A stretch of DNA of 21,234 nt from JAAFIP01 sp043777795 (GTDB taxonomy: Bacteria; Pseudomonadota; Gammaproteobacteria; Burkholderiales; Burkholderiaceae_C): the NCBI GenBank assembly GCA_043777795.1, contig JAYWHJ010000251.1, positions 1-21,234 of the forward strand, in the 5' to 3' direction. This document shows, piece by piece, positions 7,334-14,238 of the stretch. The notes beneath the pieces were generated by a model. That model did no database searches. It was not told the origin of the DNA and saw only the letters and a list, made by a program, of their open reading frames with translations. Both the position numbers and the translations under genes were made by a program. How positions within the stretch are numbered: the first letter of the stretch is position 1; every line of letters begins with the position of its first letter.

Positions 7334-8299
7334 ATGCAAAAATTTGCAATTCACACGGCCATCCTACTCGGCAGCCTGAGCCTGAGCGCCCACGCGCAGG
7401 ACTACCCTGTCAAACCCATCCGGCTGCTGGTAGGCTTTGCCCCCGGCGGCGCGGCCGACTATGTGGCCCGCGCGATGAGTGATTCGCTCGGCAAAGCGCT
7501 GGGCCAAACCATCGTGGTAGAAAACCGCGCCGGTGCAGGCTCCAGCATTGCTGCCGAGGCGGCAGCAAAGGCCGCGCCGGACGGCTACACCATCTTGATA
7601 GCCAGCCCCAGCAGCATCTCGGTCAACCCGGCGCTCAACCCCAAGCTAGGTTACAGCGCCCGTGACCTGATGCCCATCACCAAAGTCACCACCTCTCCGC
7701 TGGTCATCGCCGTCAACCCCGCCACCGGCATCAACAGCATCCAAGAGTTGATCGCCAAAGCCAAAAAGTCCCCCGACGCGCTGAACTACGCCACCTCAGG
7801 CAATGGCTCGGCACCGCACCTGGGCGCGGCGCTGTTTGTGCAGCTTACGGGTGCGAATATGACGCACATCCCGTTCCGTGGCGGCGGCCCGGCCATTCAG
7901 TCGGTGATCGCTGGCGACACCCAGCTCACCTTCGGCACACCGCCTTCCGTGCTGCCCATGGTGCAAGCCGGTCGTCTGCGCGGCTTGGCAGTGAGTACCC
8001 GCGAACGCACCGCTCTAGTCCCCGGCGTGCCCGGCATGGCCGAGGCGGGCTTGCCTGAGTACAGCATCGAGTTTTGGTATGGCCTGTTCGTGCCCGCCGG
8101 TACGCCGCCTGCCATTGCTAAAAAAATATTTGATGCAGCGACCACCGCGATGCAACAGCCCTCGGTCAAAGCTTCTTTGGCGCGCGAGGGCACAGACGTA
8201 GCGCTGTCACAGTCATCAGAGCAGTTTGGCGCGTTTTTAAATGAAGACGCCAAGTTTTGGGTGAAGCTGGTGAAGACGGCGGGTGTCAAGCTGGATTGA
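7334..8299 (+). CDS. Bug/TctC-family periplasmic solute-binding protein
   Basis: 321 residues with a signal peptide (QKFAIHTAILLGSLSLSAHA, likely cut after residue 21 before QDYPVKP). The mature start YPVKPIRLLVGFAPGGAADYVARA, then VVENRAGAGSSIAAE and APDGYTIL, are diagnostic of Bug (Bordetella uptake gene)/TctC proteins, which bind carboxylates or related small organics in the periplasm. These receptors are very numerous in Burkholderiales and often orphaned from their TctAB membrane partners; none is encoded here. The ATG at 7334 is preceded by GAAAGAAAG, a usable ribosome site. It closes the CoA-transferase cluster on the same strand, so it probably captures the substrate, or a relative of it, that the cluster degrades. 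The ligand is unknown. Confidence 0.94.
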   Translation: MQKFAIHTAILLGSLSLSAHAQDYPVKPIRLLVGFAPGGAADYVARAMSDSLGKALGQTIVVENRAGAGSSIAAEAAAKAAPDGYTILIASPSSISVNPALNPKLGYSARDLMPITKVTTSPLVIAVNPATGINSIQELIAKAKKSPDALNYATSGNGSAPHLGAALFVQLTGANMTHIPFRGGGPAIQSVIAGDTQLTFGTPPSVLPMVQAGRLRGLAVSTRERTALVPGVPGMAEAGLPEYSIEFWYGLFVPAGTPPAIAKKIFDAATTAMQQPSVKASLAREGTDVALSQSSEQFGAFLNEDAKFWVKLVKTAGVKLD

Positions 8300-8371
8300 C
8301 AGGGCATCACATGGCAACAGGTCTGTGTGTAGCAGGTAAGAGGGGCATTTTTAGATGCTAATCAGGCTGCA

Positions 8372-8399
8372 GACCAATAAAATATCGCAAGAACAGCTA
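8372..8399 (-). repeat. 28-bp dispersed intergenic repeat, copy on minus strand
   Basis: On the minus strand this reads TAGCTGTTCTTGCGATATTT, continuing TATTGGTC. Related 28-bp copies are at 14457-14484 and 19573-19600 on the plus strand; the pattern is TAGCT, then a pyrimidine-rich stretch, GC(A/G)ATA, TTTATTGG. 23 of 28 positions match the 14457 copy. All three lie between or at the edges of genes. Confidence 0.72.
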
Positions 8400-8404
8400 T
8401 AAAT

Positions 8405-8454
8405 TAGATAGTGTTTTGGTGCCTTTACTAAGGTGAAAATCCAAGTACTATCTA
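8405..8454. other. Nested inverted repeat downstream of the Bug and Lrp genes
   Basis: TAGATAGT at 8405-8412 pairs with ACTATCTA at 8447-8454, and between them CCTT-TACT-AAGG forms an inner hairpin. It lies in the 173-bp convergent gap between the Bug gene stop (8299) and the Lrp gene stop (8473), so it could act at either 3' end, though no long T-run follows on either strand. The 28-bp repeat lies immediately to its left. The rest of the gap shows nothing recognisable. Confidence 0.5.
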
Positions 8455-8472
8455 GCGAAAGTGAATGCCAAG

Positions 8473-9021
8473 TTAGCGCTGCAAATGCCCGAGCGGCAGC
8501 TCGTGCGATGCTTTTACCTCGCCCAGTGAAAAACTGGTGTGAAGGTCTTTCACATGCGGCAGGTTAATCAGGGTTTGCATGGCAAAACGGGAATAGGCCT
8601 CCAGATCGGTGGCCATCACGGTGATTTCAAATGAGCCTTCGCCTGAGATGTGGTGGCAGCTCATCACTTCGGGAAGTTTGACGAGCTGCTCTTTCAGCTC
8701 GCGCGTCACCTCTCCGGTATTGCGGTCGGCAAAAATGCGCACAAACGCAATCACCCCCAAGCCCACCTTGTGCCGATTGATGGCCGCGTGGTAGCCGCTG
8801 ATGTAGCCCTCGGTCTCCAGTCTGCGCACCCGCCGCCAGCAAGGGGCAGGCGAGAGGCCTACGCGGTTGGCCAACTCCGCATTTGTCAGGCGGCCGTCGG
8901 CTTGCAGTTGGGTAAGGATATGGATGTCAAATTTGTCTAAACCAGCGGCCAGTTCGGTGTCTTCTTTGGCGTCTGTTATTGCTAACGAGGTCTTGCTAGT
9001 GAGTTTTTGTTGCTTATTCAT
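8473..9021 (-). CDS. Lrp/AsnC family transcriptional regulator
   Basis: 182 residues from the ATG at 9021. Residues about 33-80 hold the winged helix-turn-helix (LDKFDIHILTQLQADGRLTN, then AELANRVGLSPAPCWRRVRRLE), and about 100-170 the RAM ligand-binding domain (GEVTRELKEQLVKLPEVMSC ... GSFEITVMATDLEAYSRF). The first 30 residues are a polar extension slightly longer than usual for Lrp proteins. Only a distant AAGG precedes the start; an internal start is possible, but none is clearly better. It is transcribed divergently from an aminotransferase, a classic arrangement for Lrp-type regulators that sense the amino acid their neighbour handles. Which amino acid is not readable from sequence. Confidence 0.93.
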   Translation of the reverse strand: MNKQQKLTSKTSLAITDAKEDTELAAGLDKFDIHILTQLQADGRLTNAELANRVGLSPAPCWRRVRRLETEGYISGYHAAINRHKVGLGVIAFVRIFADRNTGEVTRELKEQLVKLPEVMSCHHISGEGSFEITVMATDLEAYSRFAMQTLINLPHVKDLHTSFSLGEVKASHELPLGHLQR

Positions 9022-9089
9022 CGTGGTTTCAGCCTTTTCACGCCAAAGAATAGCCTGTTTCGCGCATAAAAAGCAAGAATAATTGTGTT

Positions 9090-9126
9090 GTGTACCCATT
9101 GGTGTACCCACCGCTGCGGTTACAGT
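9090..9126 (+). promoter_or_regulatory. Candidate promoter and regulator site for the aminotransferase gene
   Basis: A possible -35 TTGGTG (9099-9104) is followed after 16 bases by a possible -10 TACAGT (9121-9126), only 7 bases before the aminotransferase ATG at 9134. A direct repeat GTGTACCCA occurs at 9090-9098 and 9102-9110 (12-base period) and overlaps the -35. In the divergent 112-bp gap with an Lrp gene this is a plausible Lrp-type binding site. The call rests on pattern matching only. Confidence 0.4.
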
Positions 9127-9133
9127 ATTTGCT

Positions 9134-10291
9134 ATGCGCACCTCTATCCAAAATCTCCAAGGCTCCCAAATCCGTCTCGTCGTCAACGCTGCATTGGGCC
9201 AACCCGATGTGCTGCGTTTTTGGTTTGGCGAGAGCGATGAAGTCACGCCACAGGCTGTGCGCGATGCGGCCACCCAGTCGATTCAATCCGGCGAGACTTT
9301 TTATAACCAAAACCTCGGTATCCCCGAGCTGCGGGAGGCGATTTCGGGCTATATGTCGCGCTTGCACGGATCGATTCCGGTAGAGCGCATCGCGGTCACT
9401 TCGTCGGGCGTGAGCGGTTTGATGTTGGCGGCGCAGTTGTTGCTGGATGCGGGCGACGAAGTGGTGGCCGTGACCCCCGTGTGGCCCAATCTCACCCAGC
9501 AGTGCACCATCATGGGTGCCAAGTTGCGTACGGTGTCCTTGGTGCCCAGCAATGGGCAATGGGGGCTGGACATTGGCAAGCTGCTCAGCGCAGTGACCGC
9601 CAAGACCAAAGTGCTGATCGTCAACGCGCCCAACAATCCTACGGGCTGGACGCTCTCTAAAGAAGAGCAACTCACTATTTTGCAGCACTGCCGCCGCACG
9701 GGCACCTGGATCGTGGCCGACGAAGTGTATGAGCGTCTGTACTACGAGCCGACGCCCCGCGCCTGCGCGCCGAGTTTCTTGGACATCGCAGATGCAGAAG
9801 ACCGCTTGGTGGTGGCGCACAGTTTTTCTAAAACTTTTTTGATGACTGGTTGGCGCTTGGGCTGGTTGGTGCTGCCGCCCAGTGCTACGCCGCATGTGAG
9901 CAAGTTGATTGAGTTCAACACCTCGTGCGCACCCACCTTTGTGCAGCGCGCGGGGGTAGCTGCCATCGCGCATGAGGCTGACATTACCCCCGCCTTGGTG
10001 GCGCACTTTCGCCAGTGCCGCGACACCCTGGTGCCTCTGCTGCAAGCTTTGCCGGGCGTGCATGTGCAGCCAGCCAAAGGCGGCATGTATGCGTTTTTTC
10101 AGATCGATGGTTACAGCGAGTCCTTGCCGCTGGCCAAGCGTTTGGTGCAGGAGGCTGGCTTGGGTTTGGCTCCGGGCAGCGCCTTTGCACCTGAGGCCGA
10201 AGGTTGGCTGCGCTGGTGTTTTGCGTCGAAAGATGTGGACAGATTAGCGCAAGGGGTGGAGCGTCTTAAAGGATGGTTGGGCAAGCAGTAG
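9134..10291 (+). CDS. PLP-dependent class I/II aminotransferase
   Basis: 385 residues of fold-type I aminotransferase. Visible landmarks are NAPNNPTG at about 164-171 (the Asn contacting PLP), ADEVYERLYY from 195 with the PLP-pyridine Asp196, and the PLP lysine Lys233 in HSFSKTFLMTGWRLGW; Arg241 follows in RLG. The class transfers amino groups between amino acids and 2-oxo acids in the cytoplasm. Specificity is not readable; aspartate-, alanine- or aromatic-type are all possible. The ATG at 9134 is chosen because the fold begins shortly after it; an upstream in-frame start at 9083 would run through the promoter. There is no Shine-Dalgarno, and a -10-like hexamer ends 7 bases upstream, so the mRNA may be leaderless. 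It is divergent from an Lrp regulator that probably controls it. Confidence 0.92.
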   Translation: MRTSIQNLQGSQIRLVVNAALGQPDVLRFWFGESDEVTPQAVRDAATQSIQSGETFYNQNLGIPELREAISGYMSRLHGSIPVERIAVTSSGVSGLMLAAQLLLDAGDEVVAVTPVWPNLTQQCTIMGAKLRTVSLVPSNGQWGLDIGKLLSAVTAKTKVLIVNAPNNPTGWTLSKEEQLTILQHCRRTGTWIVADEVYERLYYEPTPRACAPSFLDIADAEDRLVVAHSFSKTFLMTGWRLGWLVLPPSATPHVSKLIEFNTSCAPTFVQRAGVAAIAHEADITPALVAHFRQCRDTLVPLLQALPGVHVQPAKGGMYAFFQIDGYSESLPLAKRLVQEAGLGLAPGSAFAPEAEGWLRWCFASKDVDRLAQGVERLKGWLGKQ

Positions 10292-10360
10292 CACGGGTGC
10301 GTCTGTTCTTTCTGTTGCGTGCAGGCCCGCAGCCACCAGACTTTGGGATAATGGCTGCAT

Positions 10361-11455
10361 ATGAGCGGCAACACCTTCGGACAATTATTCGCAGTCACCA
10401 ACTTTGGTGAATCCCACGGCCCAGCCATTGGCTGCGTGATTGACGGCTGTCCACCCGGCATGGCGCTGAGCGAGGCCGATATTCAGCCTGATCTGGACCG
10501 TCGCCGCCCCGGTACCTCCAAGTTCGTCACCCAGCGTAACGAGCCCGATGCGGTGGAGATTCTCTCAGGCGTGTACGAAGGTAAAACCACCGGCACACCG
10601 ATTTGCCTGCTGATCAAAAACACCGACCAGCGCAGCAAAGACTACAGCGACATTGCCCGTACTTTCCGCCCTGGCCACGCCGACTATACCTACATCCAAA
10701 AATACGGCCAACGCGATCCGCGCGGCGGTGGCCGCTCGTCGGCTCGCTTGACCGCGCCCATGGTGGCGGCGGGCGCAGTAGCCAAAAAGTGGTTGAAAGA
10801 AAAATACGGCACGCAGTTCCAAGGCTGCATGACGCAGATCGGCGACATCGCCATCCCCTTCGAGAGCTGGGAGCATGTAGCCCATAACCCCTTCTTTGCA
10901 CCCGTAGCCGACGTGACCCAGCTGGAGGAGTACATGCAGGCTCTGCGCAAAAGCGGCGACTCCTGCGGCGCGCGCCTGCGCGTGACGGCCACCGGCATGC
11001 CCGTGGGCTTGGGCCAGCCCCTGTTTGACAAACTCGACGCCGACATCGCTTTTGCCATGATGGGCATCAACGCCGTCAAAGGCGTAGAGATTGGCGCGGG
11101 CTTTGCCAGTGTCACGCATCGCGGCAGCTTGCATGGCGACTCACTCACGCCGCAGGGCTTTAAAGGCAACAACGCGGGCGGTGTGCTCGGCGGCATCAGC
11201 ACCGGGCAAGATCTGGAAGTGTCTATCGCTATCAAGCCCACCAGCTCCATCTTGCTGCCGCGCGAGACGATTGACATTGACGGTCATGCAGCCGAGGTGA
11301 TCACCAAAGGCCGCCACGACCCGTGCGTAGGTATTCGCGCCACACCGATTGCCGAGGCCATGCTGGCCCTGGTGGTGATGGAACATGCGCTGGCGCACCG
11401 CGCGCAGTGTGGTGATGTGGTGAGTAGCACGCCGGTGATCAAGGCCTCCGTTTGA
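10361..11455 (+). CDS. aroC: Chorismate synthase
   Basis: 364 residues, normal AroC length. The enzyme converts 5-enolpyruvylshikimate-3-phosphate to chorismate with reduced FMN, the last common step to aromatic amino acids and folate. Signature 1, GESHGPAIGCVIDGCPPG, is at residues 16-33; RRRPG follows, then the FMN-contact region GGGRSSARLT near 124-133 and the C-terminal KGRHDPC signature. The ATG at 10361 matches the invariant MSGNTFG start. No ribosome site precedes it; GATAAT ends 8 bases upstream, so a leaderless transcript is possible. It follows the aminotransferase by 69 bases, and its stop overlaps the putative TTG start of the next permease gene. Confidence 0.98.
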   Translation: MSGNTFGQLFAVTNFGESHGPAIGCVIDGCPPGMALSEADIQPDLDRRRPGTSKFVTQRNEPDAVEILSGVYEGKTTGTPICLLIKNTDQRSKDYSDIARTFRPGHADYTYIQKYGQRDPRGGGRSSARLTAPMVAAGAVAKKWLKEKYGTQFQGCMTQIGDIAIPFESWEHVAHNPFFAPVADVTQLEEYMQALRKSGDSCGARLRVTATGMPVGLGQPLFDKLDADIAFAMMGINAVKGVEIGAGFASVTHRGSLHGDSLTPQGFKGNNAGGVLGGISTGQDLEVSIAIKPTSSILLPRETIDIDGHAAEVITKGRHDPCVGIRATPIAEAMLALVVMEHALAHRAQCGDVVSSTPVIKASV

Positions 11456-12648
11456 CAGCTGCTGCTGTGGTGTCTGGCAAGCAGCTTGCGCCATTTGCCG
11501 CGCTGTCGGCCAGCTATTTCGCACACATCGGGTTTTTCAACCCGTTTTTATCGCTCTGGCTTAAAGAGCTCGGTTTCAGTTTGCTGGTCATCAGCTTGCT
11601 CACCTCGGTGCAAGCGGCCACTCGCCTGTTCGCCCCCTACGGCTGGGGCGCGCTAAGCGATCGCACGGGCGAACGCGTCAAGCTGCTGCGCTGGGGGGCC
11701 AGCATGGCTTTTGTGGCCTCGTTGGGGCTTTTGTTTGACGGCGGCATTGCCTGGCTGGCTGTGGTGCTGCTGGTCATGTTTACCAACACCAGCGCGATGA
11801 TGCCCATGAGCGAGGCGGCGATGGCGCATTTGGTCAGCCATGGTGGCGCTATCGACATGAAACGCTATGGCCGAGTTCGGCTGTGGGGTTCGGTGGGGTT
11901 TTTGGTGGCGGTGTTTTCGGCAGGGGCCTGGTTTGAGGCCTTTGGCATGCGCCACTTTCCGCTGTGGACGATGGTCACCATCGGCTTGGTGTGCGCCAGC
12001 ACCTGGGCCATGCCCGACTACAAAGAAGCGCCGCATCCCAAAGAGTCCAGCAGCTCGGTGCTCCCCATTTTGCAGCAAAGTGCGGTGCGCTGGTTTTTTG
12101 TCAGCTTGTTTTTCCATGTACTGGCGCATATCGGCGTGTACGCGTTTTTCTCGCTGTATTGCGATTCTTTGGGCTACAGCAAAACTACCATTGGCCTGCT
12201 CTGGGCGGTGTCGGTGGTGGTTGAAATTGCGTGGTTTTTCACCCAGTCGCGTTGGTTGCCGCTGCTCAGCCTGACGGCTTGGCTGGTGGTGTGCAGCGCG
12301 GCGGCCATGCTGCGCTTTGGTTTGACGGCGGGCTTTGCCAGCACCTTGCTGGTGCTGCTGGCCGCGCAAATGCTGCATGCAATCACCTTTGCCACCCACC
12401 ACAGCGTGTGCATTGCGCTCTTATCGCACCATTTCCCCGGGCGGCTGCGTGGTCGCGGGCAAGCGCTGTACACGGTGATTGGGTATGGATTTCCGGGGGT
12501 GCTGGGCGGCGTGGCGGGTGGCTATATCAGCACCCACTGGGGCTTGGGCACGGTGTACTGGGCTTCATTGGCCATCAGCGCGGCAGCCACCGCTTGCGCG
12601 TTTAAGGTGTGGCGGTTGCAACATCCTGCGCTTTTGCAAACGGGTTAA
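11452..12648 (+). CDS. MFS permease, HcaT/3-phenylpropionate-transporter-like
   Basis: Up to 398 residues and about 12 membrane helices. The opening LSASYFAHIGFFNPFLSLWL and the loop YGWGALSDRTGERVKLLRWG fit the MFS_1-like/HcaT group (PF12832 type), which imports aromatic acids or related compounds; GKGQ-type changes to RGRGQALYTVIGYG near the C-terminal half also fit. The start is uncertain: a TTG at 11452 overlaps the aroC stop by four bases, and GTG codons at 11467 and 11470 are equally possible; there is no ATG before the first helix. The 3' end overlaps the convergent EamA gene by 47 bases. The substrate is unknown. Confidence 0.85.
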   Translation: MTAAAVVSGKQLAPFAALSASYFAHIGFFNPFLSLWLKELGFSLLVISLLTSVQAATRLFAPYGWGALSDRTGERVKLLRWGASMAFVASLGLLFDGGIAWLAVVLLVMFTNTSAMMPMSEAAMAHLVSHGGAIDMKRYGRVRLWGSVGFLVAVFSAGAWFEAFGMRHFPLWTMVTIGLVCASTWAMPDYKEAPHPKESSSSVLPILQQSAVRWFFVSLFFHVLAHIGVYAFFSLYCDSLGYSKTTIGLLWAVSVVVEIAWFFTQSRWLPLLSLTAWLVVCSAAAMLRFGLTAGFASTLLVLLAAQMLHAITFATHHSVCIALLSHHFPGRLRGRGQALYTVIGYGFPGVLGGVAGGYISTHWGLGTVYWASLAISAAATACAFKVWRLQHPALLQTG

Positions 12649-13495
12649 ATTCGGTCACCAGTGCGGTGGCAAGCAGTACCAGCGCTGCACCGGCCAGCAT
12701 GCCCGAGCTCACCGGTTCACTCAAAAATAAATGCCCCCAGGCCACGCCAAACAACGGAATCATGAAGGCCGGCGTCATAGCAGCGGTGGCCGACACATGG
12801 CGCAGGATGCGCAAATGCACCCAGTACGCAAGCGCCGAGGTAATGATGCCCATCACCGCCACCGCCACCATGGCAGGCACGGTGAAGCGCGCTTGCGGCA
12901 AGGACCATAGCGCGGCGGGCGCTACCAAAATAGCCGACCACAGGTGAATACCCGCCGCAATCGCTACCGGCTCAATGCGTCCAACGGCCCGTTTCATGAG
13001 CGGGTTGGAGAAGCCATAGCACATGGCCGCGCCGGTGCAAGCCAGCGCAGCCATTACCACCGCGGGCGTGGGCGTGATAGGCCCCAGCCGCACGATCAAG
13101 GCTACCCCAGCAAAACCCAGCAGGCAGCCGATGATTTTGCGCGGCGTGAGAGTGTCCACCTTGAGCCAAGCGCCCGCCAGGCAGCCAAACACCACCGCGC
13201 TGGTGTTGAGCAAAGCGCTGTAGCCCGCAGGCAGGTGCAAGGCCGCCCATGCGTACAGCACAAAAGGCAAGGCCACCGACAAAATGCCAATCACCAGCAG
13301 CTCACGCCAATGGGCCCAAGGCCAGCGCTGGCGCAGCGCCCGCATGATGCACGCCAGCGTGAGCGCCGCCAAACTGATGCGCAGCCCGGCCAGCACCGTA
13401 GGGCCTAAAACGGGGCTGGCGATACGGATAAACAAAAAAGAAGCCCCCCATAACGCCGATAAAGCGACCAATTGCAAGAGAGTTTTGATGGGCAT
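12602..13495 (-). CDS. EamA-domain DMT-superfamily exporter
   Basis: 297 residues with ten predicted membrane helices in two EamA repeats (first about 8-135, second about 150-280). ALWGASFLFIRIASPVLGP near the N-terminus and LRISLAALTL are hallmarks of the RhaT/EamA drug-metabolite transporters that export amino acids and metabolites. GFSNPLMKR opens the second half, and TPAFMIPLFGVAWGHLFLSE is the typical end motif (PVFAIL..FLGE in other members). The ATG at 13495 is the natural start; no clear ribosome site is visible. Its last 47 bases lie antisense inside the preceding MFS gene. The substrate is not identifiable. Confidence 0.92.
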   Translation of the reverse strand: MPIKTLLQLVALSALWGASFLFIRIASPVLGPTVLAGLRISLAALTLACIMRALRQRWPWAHWRELLVIGILSVALPFVLYAWAALHLPAGYSALLNTSAVVFGCLAGAWLKVDTLTPRKIIGCLLGFAGVALIVRLGPITPTPAVVMAALACTGAAMCYGFSNPLMKRAVGRIEPVAIAAGIHLWSAILVAPAALWSLPQARFTVPAMVAVAVMGIITSALAYWVHLRILRHVSATAAMTPAFMIPLFGVAWGHLFLSEPVSSGMLAGAALVLLATALVTEFNPFAKAQDVATATP

Positions 13496-13620
13496 AGAGG
13501 CACAGGATACAGGGTAAATGAGCGGACTGATTGCCCCGCGCAGGCATAAGGCAAGCGACGTGGCTACAGGCAGAGTGTGGCAAAAAACACAGTTTGGGGG
13601 CCGACGCTAACAGTTCGAGT

Positions 13621-13626
13621 TATAAT
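13621..13626 (+). promoter_or_regulatory. Perfect TATAAT hexamer, possible upstream promoter
   Basis: TATAAT occurs in the 257-bp gap before the lipoprotein gene, but no -35 at good spacing is seen (TTGGGG lies 21 bases away). It may be an additional promoter. Apart from this and the palindromic promoter at 13696, I see nothing clear in 13496-13752. Confidence 0.25.
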
Positions 13627-13695
13627 CGGAGGCTGAGCATAAAGAGCTCGAGTCCTTTGTGTTCTGTCAAGGTAGCTCTGTAAAAAGCGGAAGCT

Positions 13696-13728
13696 TTGAC
13701 AATTTCCCGGAAATTGTTCTCTTATTAT
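13696..13728 (+). promoter_or_regulatory. Promoter with palindromic operator for the lipoprotein gene
   Basis: A consensus -35 TTGACA (13696-13701) is followed by AT-rich sequence with possible -10 hexamers TCTTAT (13720-13725, spacer 18) or TATTAT (13723-13728, spacer 21). Overlapping the -35 is the perfect 19-bp palindrome ACAATTTCC-C-GGAAATTGT (13699-13717), well placed for a repressor or activator. The lipoprotein ATG follows about 25 bases later with a good ribosome site. Confidence 0.6.
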
Positions 13729-13752
13729 CTATTACTCAATCAAGGAATTGAA

Positions 13753-14196
13753 ATGAAAAAGACCCTCGTATTAGCATCTTTGTTGGCCGCTGTTGCACTG
13801 GCCGCTTGCGGTAAAAAAGAAGCCGCTCCAGTTGCCGCTCCTGCACCTGCTGCCGCTGCACCTGCTCCTGCTCCTGCTCCTGCTCCAGTAGTAGAAGCCG
13901 CTAAAGATGCAGCCTCCGCTGCTGCTGGCGCCGCCGGTGCTGCTGCTACTGCAGCCGGCGCTGCTGCTACCGCCGCAACTGGCGCTGCCGCTGCTGCTAC
14001 CGGTGCCGCTGCTGCTGCTACCGGTGCTGCTGCTGCTGCTGCTACCGATGCTGCCAAAGCCGCAATGGCTGGCGGTGCTGGTGCCGCCGACGCTGCAAAA
14101 GCTGGTGCTGGTGCTGCTGTTGACGCAGCCAAGACCGCTGCTGGCGATGCTGCTAAAGCAGCTGCTGGCGCCGCTAAAGACGCAATGAAGAAGTAA
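13753..14196 (+). CDS. Alanine-rich low-complexity lipoprotein
   Basis: 147 residues. The ATG at 13753 is chosen because AAGGA lies 6 bases upstream and it gives a perfect lipoprotein signal: KKTLVLASLLAAVALAAC with lipobox LAAC and lipidated Cys19. After GKKE comes an Ala/Pro stretch (to about 50), then about 90 residues made almost only of Ala with Gly, Thr, Asp and Lys in a loosely repeating pattern (GAAAAAT, DAAKAA), ending AMKK. Such composition predicts a long alanine-rich helix on the outer or inner membrane surface. I recognise no domain. The own promoter and strong terminator suggest a monocistronic, possibly abundant product. A terminal lysine recalls Braun's lipoprotein, but that resemblance is only suggestive. 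Function unknown. Confidence 0.85.
   Translation: MKKTLVLASLLAAVALAACGKKEAAPVAAPAPAAAAPAPAPAPAPVVEAAKDAASAAAGAAGAAATAAGAAATAATGAAAAATGAAAAATGAAAAAATDAAKAAMAGGAGAADAAKAGAGAAVDAAKTAAGDAAKAAAGAAKDAMKK
13981..14046 (+). repeat. In-frame 21/24-bp tandem repeats in the lipoprotein gene
   Basis: Three adjacent units of 21, 21 and 24 bases (13981-14001, 14002-14022, 14023-14046), each starting GG(C/T) and ending ACC with GCN codons between, encode GAAAAAT, GAAAAAT and GAAAAAAT. The GCT runs invite slippage in multiples of three that would change length without breaking frame. Less regular copies lie just upstream. Confidence 0.8.
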
Positions 14197-14211
14197 TTCT
14201 TCCTGCATCTG

Positions 14212-14238
14212 AAAAAAGCTCCTTTGGGAGCTTTTTTT
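14212..14238 (+). terminator. Rho-independent terminator of the lipoprotein gene
   Basis: AAAAAAGCTCC pairs with GGAGCTTTTTT around a TTTG loop and is followed by a T-run. It lies 16 bases after the lipoprotein stop. This is a strong intrinsic terminator. Confidence 0.93.

Noticed and set aside
13615..13690. Possible small RNA or tRNA after the TATAAT at 13621
   Set aside because: No cloverleaf, no terminator before the lipoprotein gene and no convincing -35; kept only as a weak promoter candidate.
13771..14208. 145-codon Ser/Gly/Cys-rich minus-strand frame opposite the lipoprotein
   Set aside because: It is the complement of GCT-rich alanine codons; the plus strand has promoter, ribosome site, lipobox and terminator.
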